DNA of 22,230 nt from BRH-c54 sp032251145 (GTDB taxonomy: Bacteria > Bacteroidota > Bacteroidia > Flavobacteriales_E > Vicingaceae): the NCBI GenBank assembly GCA_032251145.1, contig JAVVER010000051.1, positions 1-22,230 of the forward strand, in the 5' to 3' direction. Below are positions 16,597-22,230 of the stretch, piece by piece. Each line of letters opens with the position of its first letter. Position 1 is the stretch's first letter. The notes under the pieces were generated by a model. That model saw only the letters and a program-made list of their open reading frames with translations, was not told the DNA's origin and made no database searches. A program made the position numbers and the translations under genes.

Positions 16597-17588
16597 AAGC
16601 AGAATTTGAGTATAAAGTCATCACAAAAGAAAGTAACGAAGCATATTTTAATCAACTGCTTGAAAATGCTGCTTTGATTCATAATAGAAAAAAAGATAGC
16701 TTAGAGTGGTTGAAATGGAAATATTTCGAGAGTCCTTTTGGCGAAAGTATTTGCGTTGTTGCTTTAACCAAAGACAACGAAATTGCAGGTGAAGTAACTT
16801 TTGGTCAATATCAATATATGTTAAATGACAAAGTTATAAAATGCCTAATTTCTTACCAAACTATGGTTCATCCTAACCATCAAAAAAAAGGCCTATTTAA
16901 CTCTTTAACAAAAGAAGCTCTTAAAATAGCTAATACTAAAGGAATTGAACTCGTTTTAAATTTTCCAAATAAAGCCAGTTATGCTCCATTTGAAAAACTA
17001 AATTTCGTCCCTATTAATCATATCGAAAACAACGTCTTTTTGGTAAAAAAAATTTCTACTCTATTAAACATTTTATCTTTAAAAAAACCTTTTTTAGCTA
17101 CTATTATTTATGAAGTTGCTGAAAAAAAATTGCTTTTGTTTAATGAATTAAAAAACACCATAACACCACTTAAAATTAAAGATACACTCACGCCAAATAG
17201 AACTCCTGAATTTATCAAATGGAGATATTTTATCCATCCACTTTATGACTATCGCATCATAAATACAAGTTTAGGTTGGGGTATAGTTAGACTTGGAAAA
17301 AGAGGTGTTTTAAGTGAAGTTCAAATTATGGAGCTATTTCCAACAACTAATTTTAACTATGAATTTATTAAAGCAATTAGACAAAAAATTATAGCTGAAT
17401 TGAACCCTAATCTCATTTTGTGTAATGTTTCCAACAATCATCCTGCTGCAAGTTTTATAAAAAAAGCAGGTTTCCATGCTTTACCTCACAACATTAGTTT
17501 TTTCACTTATGCTATAAATAATCAATTAGCTAATTTATTAAGAAAAGAAAATTGGATAGTTACTGCCACAGAATTTCATCGCTATTAA
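16593..17588 (+). CDS. GNAT-family N-acyltransferase with two GNAT-like halves
   Basis: This 331-aa protein starts at GTG 16593, overlapping the upstream stop (GTGA). The N-terminal half carries the acyl-CoA binding motif in VHPNHQKKGLF (93-102), preceded by strands of the GNAT fold and followed by NKASYAPFEKLNF. The C-terminal half repeats the same landmarks: KWKYF (41-45) matches KWRYF (209-213), and 126-138 matches NNHPAASFIKKAGF (281-294). It therefore looks like a tandem duplication in which the second half has lost the clear Q/RxxGxG-type loop. In this context it probably acylates an amino sugar, either on a nucleotide or lipid carrier or to restore what the neighbouring deacetylase removes. 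The substrate is unknown. Confidence 0.72.
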   Translation: MKAEFEYKVITKESNEAYFNQLLENAALIHNRKKDSLEWLKWKYFESPFGESICVVALTKDNEIAGEVTFGQYQYMLNDKVIKCLISYQTMVHPNHQKKGLFNSLTKEALKIANTKGIELVLNFPNKASYAPFEKLNFVPINHIENNVFLVKKISTLLNILSLKKPFLATIIYEVAEKKLLLFNELKNTITPLKIKDTLTPNRTPEFIKWRYFIHPLYDYRIINTSLGWGIVRLGKRGVLSEVQIMELFPTTNFNYEFIKAIRQKIIAELNPNLILCNVSNNHPAASFIKKAGFHALPHNISFFTYAINNQLANLLRKENWIVTATEFHRY

Positions 17589-17591
17589 AAA

Positions 17592-18359
17592 ATGAAAAAT
17601 CTTATCCGAAATATTATATTATCTACTACTGGGCAATTTAAATCGGTTGCTAACGGCATACATATATTAAATAGCCACTACATTGGGAAGAATGAGTTGC
17701 CAAAGGAAGTATTTCATGATTTATTAAAAAAGCTTTCCAAACAAGCAGATTTTATTCGTATTGAAGATGCTGTTGTTGCTATTAAAGAAAAGACACACCA
17801 ACATCAAAAACTAATTGCTTTTACTTTTGATGATGGTTTTGAAGAATGTTATACCAAAATAGCTCCCGTACTTTCTGACTTTAACACCAACGCTGCTTTT
17901 TTTATCAATCCCGGATTTATTGATGGTGATAAGGACTATCGTAAAAATTTTACAGAGAACATTGTTCATGTAAACAAACAACCAATGACATGGAAAATGA
18001 TAAAAGAGTTACACCAGCAAGGCTTTGTTATTGGCAATCATACCTTGGATCATGTTAGGTTAGTTGGCTTGACTAATGAAGAATTATATCAACAAGTTAC
18101 GGTTTCAAAAAATCGAATAGAAGAACAAATTAATGCTCCTTGCAATTATTTTGCATGGACGTATGGTAGAAATTATGATATTGATGAGAAAGCTTTAAAT
18201 TATTGCCTTAACGAACATCAATATGTTTTTGGTGGTGATAATTACACCAACTATTTTTCGTTTAATAATAAAGTTTTTAACCGAAGGCATGTAGAAGGAA
18301 ATTGGCATATAAGTCATGTCAACTATTTTTTGAGCAAAGGGAAAAGGTTTGAGGTTTGA
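17592..18359 (+). CDS. Polysaccharide deacetylase, CE4/NodB family
   Basis: This 255-aa protein contains the CE4 catalytic landmarks: FTFDDGFEE (Asp80 as base, Asp81 as metal ligand) and GNHTLDH (His150 and His154 as metal ligands), then APCNYFAWTYGR for the third motif. It removes N-acetyl groups from amino sugars of a polysaccharide. No signal peptide or membrane anchor is evident, so it may act on a cytoplasmic precursor or be exported unusually. It starts three bases after the GNAT gene and closes the second run. The last codons (ending RFEV) and the stop are formed by a heptamer tandem repeat, so the original C terminus may have been replaced. Confidence 0.85.
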   Translation: MKNLIRNIILSTTGQFKSVANGIHILNSHYIGKNELPKEVFHDLLKKLSKQADFIRIEDAVVAIKEKTHQHQKLIAFTFDDGFEECYTKIAPVLSDFNTNAAFFINPGFIDGDKDYRKNFTENIVHVNKQPMTWKMIKELHQQGFVIGNHTLDHVRLVGLTNEELYQQVTVSKNRIEEQINAPCNYFAWTYGRNYDIDEKALNYCLNEHQYVFGGDNYTNYFSFNNKVFNRRHVEGNWHISHVNYFLSKGKRFEV

Positions 18360-18376
18360 GGTTTGAGGTTTGAGGT
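18346..18376 (+). repeat. Heptamer tandem repeat GGTTTGA x4 across a stop codon
   Basis: Four exact copies of GGTTTGA (18346-18373) plus GGT run through the end of the deacetylase gene. The second copy supplies its TGA stop at 18357-18359. Each unit carries a TGA, and because seven is not a multiple of three, successive units offer it in all three frames. The repeat therefore always ends translation soon after entry. Confidence 0.9.
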
Positions 18377-18447
18377 GCTTTATCATGAATAATGGCGGTT
18401 AATTTAAAAAGTCTAAATCTCATCTTTAGAATTAACATTTTTTTATT

Positions 18448-18475
18448 TGCTTATCGTATTAAGCATATTTTTTCA
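18448..18475 (+). terminator. Possible intrinsic terminator after the deacetylase run
   Basis: A 6-bp perfect stem (TGCTTA 18448-18453, TAAGCA 18460-18465) with a six-base loop is followed by a T-rich stretch, about 90 bases after the deacetylase stop. The stem is AT-rich and weak. Another short inverted repeat lies just upstream (TCTAAA 18412-18417 with TTTAGA 18425-18430). Confidence 0.3.
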
Positions 18476-18556
18476 TTTTTACTTATTCCATTAAGCAATT
18501 ATGACAAAAAGTTTAAAACGTAATTAAAACATTACAACGAATTAAAATTATAAAAA

Positions 18557-18581
18557 CCTCTGTGTACTTCAGACCTCTGTG
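18557..18581. repeat. CCTCTGTG direct-repeat pair
   Basis: CCTCTGTG occurs at 18557-18564 and again at 18574-18581, followed by GTTAATTAAAA. Short CTCTGTG- or CTTCGTG-type intergenic repeats ending in GTGGTTAA are, as I recall, seen in other Bacteroidota genomes; that link is from memory. The second copy ends 14 bases before the ATG of the glycosyltransferase fragment. Confidence 0.5.
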
Positions 18582-18595
18582 GTTAATTAAAAAAC

Positions 18596-18667
18596 ATGAA
18601 ACCTACCATCCTCATATTTATAGATTGGTACAAACTGGATTGCAAAGCTAGATGGATTATTGATTAA
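18596..18667 (+). pseudogene. Truncated 5' remnant of a GT4 glycosyltransferase gene
   Basis: ATG 18596 opens 23 codons reading MKPTILIFIDWYKLDCKA and then stops at 18665-18667. Bases 18602-18635 are identical to 19476-19509 in the intact gene (PTILIFIDWYK). Similarity then decays over the next 25 or so bases, largely by substitutions. The remnant and the intact start flank a two-gene cassette, so this looks like the original 5' end, cut off when the cassette entered. It is too short to be functional. Confidence 0.8.
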
Positions 18668-18723
18668 TAAACTCAGAGCATTATAATGCATAAACTACCT
18701 ATTTTATTCAGTAATTTTGAGGA

Positions 18724-19299
18724 GTGAAAAATCTTTATATTATATCAGGATGTAATGGTGCAGGAAAAACGACTGCTTCCTACACCATTTTACCAGAAAT
18801 GTTAAATTGCAACGAATTTGTAAATGCTGATGAAATAGCCAAAGGTCTTTCTCCTTTTAACTCAACAAGCGTTGCCATTCAATCTGGTCGTTTAATGTTG
18901 AAGAGAATTGACCAATTAATTGCGGCAGAGAAAGATTTTGCTTTTGAAACTACCCTAGCAACAAGAAGTTATGTTAATACAGTTCGAAAAGCAAAAGAAA
19001 ATGGATATTTTATTACTATTCTGTATTTTTGGTTAAACTCTCCAGAATTAGCAATAGAAAGAGTTAAACAAAGAGTTTACGAAGGTGGACACGATATACC
19101 TAATAATGTAATTCGCAGAAGATATCATTTAGGGATAAAAAATATGTTTACGTTATATATTCCAATAGCAGATTATTGGATGTTAATTGATAATTCTAAA
19201 ACACCTTTTAGCATTATTGCAGAAAAAGAAAATAATAAAATTAAACTGATTGATAAACCAATTTGGAATCATCTTAAACAAACATACCATGACAACTAA
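18724..19299 (+). CDS. Zeta-toxin-like P-loop kinase, GTG start
   Basis: This 191-aa protein begins at GTG 18724 after a GAGGAG-like site. The P-loop GCNGAGKTT (9-17) starts at residue 9, as in zeta/PezT-like proteins. NADEIAKGLSPFN (Asp36 as possible catalytic base), FETT around Glu75, and RVYEGGHDIPNNVIRRRY (117-134, lid arginines) follow. Zeta and PezT toxins phosphorylate UDP-N-acetylglucosamine-type sugars and block envelope synthesis; many short chromosomal members of this family are uncharacterised. It overlaps a 54-aa partner gene by 11 bases. The pair sits between a broken and an intact copy of the same glycosyltransferase start, so it is probably a mobile or recently acquired cassette. 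A housekeeping kinase role is possible. Confidence 0.8.
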   Translation: MKNLYIISGCNGAGKTTASYTILPEMLNCNEFVNADEIAKGLSPFNSTSVAIQSGRLMLKRIDQLIAAEKDFAFETTLATRSYVNTVRKAKENGYFITILYFWLNSPELAIERVKQRVYEGGHDIPNNVIRRRYHLGIKNMFTLYIPIADYWMLIDNSKTPFSIIAEKENNKIKLIDKPIWNHLKQTYHDN

Positions 19300-19453
19300 A
19301 GAGCGAATTAAAGATATAAGAGAGAAAATTGTAAGAGGTTTAGAAAAAACTTATGAAAAATTAATTATCGAGAAAATAAAAAACGATAGTGTTTTAATTA
19401 TCTCAGAAAATGGTGAAATTGTTAAAATTAAACCTAGAAAAAATAAGGTTTAA
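19289..19453 (+). CDS. Small partner protein of the zeta-like kinase, 54 aa
   Basis: The start is placed at ATG 19289, inside the 3' end of the kinase gene (11-base overlap); a longer in-frame ATG at 19250 would lie deeper in that gene. The protein is highly charged (MTTKERIKDIREKIVRGLEK), with a predicted N-terminal helix of about 30 residues followed by a short strand-turn-strand (VLIISENGEIVKIKP). Size, overlap and composition fit a possible antitoxin or cofactor of the kinase, although in the classic epsilon-zeta and PezAT systems the antitoxin gene comes first. No helix-turn-helix is evident. Function is inferred only from context. Confidence 0.6.
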   Translation: MTTKERIKDIREKIVRGLEKTYEKLIIEKIKNDSVLIISENGEIVKIKPRKNKV

Positions 19454-19463
19454 TACACTTTAT

Positions 19464-20615
19464 ATGTCAACCAACCCTACCATCCTCATATTTATAGATT
19501 GGTACAAACCGGGCTACAAAGCAGGTGGACCTATCCGTTCGGTAAGCAATATGGTGGATGCGTTGAAAGATAATTTTCAGTTTTATATTGTTACCCGAAA
19601 CACCGATTATTTAGAAACTACCCCCTACTCTAGTATCAATGCCAACAAATGGAATGAAGTTGATAACGCTAAGGTTTTTTATTTGACAAAAGAAAAAATA
19701 AATAGGCAAACTTTACATACACTTATTGATAAAGTTCAACCCGACATTATCTATTGTAACAGTTTTTATTCTCCCTATTTTTCGCTGATTCCTATTTTTT
19801 ATGCCAAAAAGAAAAACATTAAAATCATTTTGGCTGTTAGAGGTATGCTTTCAAAAGGTTCGTTGGGTGTAAAAAAGACAAAAAAGAAAGTTTTTACTCA
19901 ATTTATTAAATGGGTAGGCTTATTCCGAAACATTACTTTTCATGCTACAACCGTTGAAGAAAAAAAAGACATAGAAACAGTTTTTGGAAAAAACACCCGA
20001 ATTATTGTTGCTACTAATCTTCCCGAACAAAAAACAAGAACATTTACTAAAAAAACTAAACCTGAAAACACCTTAAAACTTATTTCTATTGCTCGTATTT
20101 CCCCCGAAAAAAACACCTTGTATGCTATTAATGTGCTGAAAAACTGTAAACAAAACCTACTTTTTGATATTTACGGGCCCATTTACAGCCAAGAATATTG
20201 GAACGAATGTTTGAAAGCCATTAACGAAATGCCTACTAACGTAACTATTAATTATAAAGGTGCTTTGCCTCATAAAGAAATTGATACTACCCTACAACAA
20301 TACCATGCCTTATTGTTACCTTCCACGGGCGAAAATTTTGGACATATCATTATTGAAGCCATGGCAAATGCTTGTGTACCGATAATTTCCGACAAAACTC
20401 CTTGGAAAGATTTAGAAAATAAAAGCATTGGTTTTGATATTAATTTAGCTCTTTCGGAACAATTTACTACAACTATTGACAAACTAGCTAGTATGGATGA
20501 AGCTACTTTCGATGAAATGGCTAAAAATGCTTTTAATTTTGCCCAAAAAATCACTAATAATCAGTTAATAATTGAAACATATCGACAACTTTTCCGAAAA
20601 AGTAACAAAAATTAG
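19464..20615 (+). CDS. Glycosyltransferase family 4 (GT-B)
   Basis: The start is taken at ATG 19464 (MSTNPTILIFIDWYKPGYKAGGPIRS), giving 383 aa; the frame extends upstream but would overlap the small partner gene. The opening is the typical KAGGPIRS glycine turn of the GT4 acceptor domain. The donor half has ISIARISPEKNTLYA, YGPIYSQEYW and the complete E-x7-E motif in GENFGHIIIEA (Glu290, Glu298). It probably adds a sugar to the repeat unit. The first five residues (MSTNP) differ from those of the decayed copy upstream (MKP), which suggests that a new start was formed at the cassette edge. It is convergent with the T9SS protein gene. Confidence 0.88.
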   Translation: MSTNPTILIFIDWYKPGYKAGGPIRSVSNMVDALKDNFQFYIVTRNTDYLETTPYSSINANKWNEVDNAKVFYLTKEKINRQTLHTLIDKVQPDIIYCNSFYSPYFSLIPIFYAKKKNIKIILAVRGMLSKGSLGVKKTKKKVFTQFIKWVGLFRNITFHATTVEEKKDIETVFGKNTRIIVATNLPEQKTRTFTKKTKPENTLKLISIARISPEKNTLYAINVLKNCKQNLLFDIYGPIYSQEYWNECLKAINEMPTNVTINYKGALPHKEIDTTLQQYHALLLPSTGENFGHIIIEAMANACVPIISDKTPWKDLENKSIGFDINLALSEQFTTTIDKLASMDEATFDEMAKNAFNFAQKITNNQLIIETYRQLFRKSNKN

Positions 20616-20668
20616 AGCAACATCATTTTTAAAACAAATAGGTAGTTTTCTCCTAAACTTCTAATTCC

Positions 20669-20703
20669 AAAAAAAGGCTATAACTATAATAGTTACAGGC
20701 TTT
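20669..20703 (-). terminator. Likely terminator between convergent genes
   Basis: An inverted repeat, perfect over TAACTAT/ATAGTTA (20681-20687 and 20689-20695), extends with two mismatches to the flanking AAAG/CTTT. Read on the minus strand it is followed by seven T (20675-20669), the form of an intrinsic terminator for the T9SS protein gene. The plus-strand reading has a shorter T stretch, so it may act weakly in both directions. Confidence 0.55.
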
Positions 20704-20739
20704 ATCAAACAATTTCTAAAAAGTCTAAAAAAGATGGAT

Positions 20740-22137
20740 TTACCTTGAGACAACTAGCTTTTTGGTAATAACAGCACCATTGTGTTCTAATTGTAATAGG
20801 TAGATACCGTTGGACAATCCCGAAAGATCTAAAGTTTTATAGGAGTCTTCTAAGGATTTTAGATACAAAACAGTTTTTCCAAATAAATCAACAATGCGTA
20901 TAGAGGAATTGTTGGGTAGCCCTTTGATATTCAATGTTTTTTCGACTGGATTAGGATACATTACCACTTGGGCTTCCTTTAGGGAATTAGAAATTCCAAC
21001 TGTTGTACCAGTATGAAATACTTGAAAAGGAAAACTACTGGTACCAAAACCGGTTGAAAACAATAGGTCATTATTGTTGTCAAAGACTAAATGAGGCCTT
21101 GTCAAAGCATTAATAGTTATATAACTCCAAAAAGATATAGGTCCGATATGTTCCCAGGTTTGACCATTGTACTTAAATAAAAAACCTGTATTGTTCGCTC
21201 CTTGATAGATGAGGTGAAGTAAATCATTTTGATCAAAACGCAATTGATTATGACCAGAGAATGTAGAATTAATGCCTGTTGTGTCAAAAGGTGTCCAATT
21301 GTCGTTTATTGGGTCATATTGAACTATCGAAAGAAAATTGCCAGTAGATGGCTTATGGGAAATAAAAATGTTTCCTGAATTATCCACCGCCATAGAACTC
21401 AAACCTAATCCTACAAAAAGAGTGGAGCCATTGTTAGGGGCACCTTGCTCTAACTTTTGGAAACCATTCGTAATGTTTCCTTTAAATACATAAATTTGAT
21501 TAGAACTTTGTGTCACAAGAGAAATATAAAACTCACCATTTTTATAAATTATTTTATTGGAAGCATTCACTTTTCGTGGTAAAATCTGGGCATTTGTCGC
21601 AATGCTAGTCTCAATGTTAACCGATCCGTTAATAAATTTTGCAAGGCTTAAATCAGAATATATTATACCAGAATTCCCTTGAACTCTGTGTATAAAATAA
21701 ACATTGCTATTGCTATCGCAACTCAGTCCACCATAGTATTCAGGTACATAGGTGCTTTCCCAAAGTAATGTGGTAGAATTGAGTTTAAGAATAGTATCTT
21801 TCATACCTATATAAAAATCTCCTGATGGTGTGATTAAAAAATCAACGTGACTTTCATTGTTTTCAACATTTCTTAACACATCCTGACCTATCTGATTCCA
21901 ATTAGAGCCGTCATAAGCTTTAAGCCTCAAATAAACGGTACCACCGAAAGTATTAATTTCTGCCTCGCTCTCTAGAAGATAAATGGTGTTATCTGGAGCT
22001 ACTTCAACATAACCTTGTAAATTTTGGTAATTATCGGGGCTTAAATTGATATTACGATAAAGTTCTACCCATGAACTTTGGGCTTTAACGCAAAAAACAA
22101 AAAATACAACACCGATAAAAAGTAATAGTTTTTTCAT
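20740..22137 (-). CDS. Secreted protein with T9SS type A C-terminal sorting domain
   Basis: This 465-aa protein has a clear Sec signal peptide (MKKLLLFIGVVFFVFCVKAQ, cleavage probably near residue 19/20). The middle region consists of repeated beta-strand units with Asp/Asn-Gly turns and YDP/WTPF- and FKYNGQTWEHIG-type strands, consistent with a beta-propeller-like fold (inference). The last 75 residues form a type A sorting domain: MYPNPVEKTLNIKGL, then IRIVDLFGKTV, LDLSGLSNGIYLLQL and the end KKLVVSR. That domain directs export through the T9SS and usually anchoring to the cell surface. No enzymatic motif is visible. It is not obviously part of the polysaccharide locus and marks its right border. 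Confidence 0.88.
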   Translation of the reverse strand: MKKLLLFIGVVFFVFCVKAQSSWVELYRNINLSPDNYQNLQGYVEVAPDNTIYLLESEAEINTFGGTVYLRLKAYDGSNWNQIGQDVLRNVENNESHVDFLITPSGDFYIGMKDTILKLNSTTLLWESTYVPEYYGGLSCDSNSNVYFIHRVQGNSGIIYSDLSLAKFINGSVNIETSIATNAQILPRKVNASNKIIYKNGEFYISLVTQSSNQIYVFKGNITNGFQKLEQGAPNNGSTLFVGLGLSSMAVDNSGNIFISHKPSTGNFLSIVQYDPINDNWTPFDTTGINSTFSGHNQLRFDQNDLLHLIYQGANNTGFLFKYNGQTWEHIGPISFWSYITINALTRPHLVFDNNNDLLFSTGFGTSSFPFQVFHTGTTVGISNSLKEAQVVMYPNPVEKTLNIKGLPNNSSIRIVDLFGKTVLYLKSLEDSYKTLDLSGLSNGIYLLQLEHNGAVITKKLVVSR

Positions 22138-22230
22138 AACATTTTAAGTTTCGATTTTTAAATTTATCATTAGCGTATGAAGTTGTTTAAAGTCCCCTCT
22201 ATAAATTAAAAAATGTTTCTTTTTTTGCAC

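Larger units (their letters stand above)
18360..18723. other. Gene-free scar of 364 bases
   Basis: No gene is supported here. In order it holds the rest of the heptamer repeat, two short AT-rich inverted repeats, an AT-rich stretch, a CCTCTGTG direct-repeat pair (18557-18564 and 18574-18581), a decayed copy of the start of the glycosyltransferase gene found intact at 19464, and a TAnnTTTG match (18712-18719) directly before the kinase gene. The mixture of repeats and gene debris marks it as an insertion or rearrangement junction. Confidence 0.75.

Noticed and set aside
18346..18376. Heptamer array as a CRISPR or attachment site
   Set aside because: The units are contiguous with no spacers, far too short for CRISPR, and no integrase gene is near.
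18596..18667. The 23-codon ORF as a functional small gene
   Set aside because: Its first residues copy the start of the downstream glycosyltransferase and then degenerate, so it is better explained as a remnant.
18712..18719. TAATTTTG as the promoter -7 element of the zeta-like kinase
   Set aside because: It matches TAnnTTTG, but it lies five bases before the GTG start and has no TTG at proper spacing, so a transcript would be leaderless; kept only as a remark.
20740..22137. The T9SS protein as a substrate of the exosortase at 683-1195
   Set aside because: Its C terminus is a beta-strand-rich type A T9SS domain, not a TM helix with a basic tail, so it belongs to a different export route.

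Overview
The window looks like part of the chromosome of a low-GC member of the Bacteroidota, probably a Flavobacteriia-like marine or freshwater lineage. Three things point there: a secreted protein with a type IX secretion (T9SS type A) C-terminal sorting domain, an exosortase that looks like the Bacteroidota XrtX type with its small membrane partner, and A-rich translation starts with TAnnTTTG-type -7 elements instead of strong Shine-Dalgarno sites. The organism call is inferred from gene content and base composition, not from a marker gene.

Nearly all of the window is one exopolysaccharide or surface-polysaccharide locus. On the left, a minus-strand pair (222-1195) encodes the exosortase and its partner. 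It is divergent from a long plus-strand run (1294-13038): a Wzc-type co-polymerase/tyrosine kinase with a Gly-Tyr tail, a CBS-fused sugar-1-phosphate nucleotidyltransferase, a WecF-like glycosyltransferase, a Wzx flippase, four more glycosyltransferases (GT4, GT2, GT2, GT4-like) and a Wzy/ligase-type polymerase. Most junctions overlap (TAATG, ATGA, TTGA) or are a few bases wide, so the genes are probably co-transcribed and translationally coupled. The main breaks are a 142-base gap at 7514-7655 that carries a REP-like cloverleaf palindrome, and a 44-codon small ORF at 9636-9770.

A minus-strand MBOAT acyltransferase plus SGNH-like protein (13028-15454) faces the run and overlaps the 3' end of the polymerase gene. 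A second plus-strand run (15616-18359) follows: GT4 glycosyltransferase, a double-domain GNAT protein and a CE4 (NodB-type) polysaccharide deacetylase. Together these suggest a repeat unit built by several glycosyltransferases, flipped by Wzx, polymerised by Wzy, length-controlled by Wzc, and decorated by O-acylation, N-acylation and de-N-acetylation.

The stretch 18346-19475 is a scar in the locus. It holds a heptamer tandem repeat, a CCTCTGTG repeat pair, a decayed copy of the first codons of the next glycosyltransferase gene, and a two-gene zeta-toxin-like kinase/small-protein cassette. The intact glycosyltransferase follows at 19464-20615. The window ends with the convergent T9SS-exported protein gene (20740-22137).

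Not seen in the window: an initiating phosphoglycosyltransferase (WbaP or WecA type), a Wza-type outer-membrane exporter, and dedicated sugar-nucleotide dehydratases or epimerases. These must lie outside if the pathway is complete. No rRNA, tRNA, CRISPR array or transposase gene was found.
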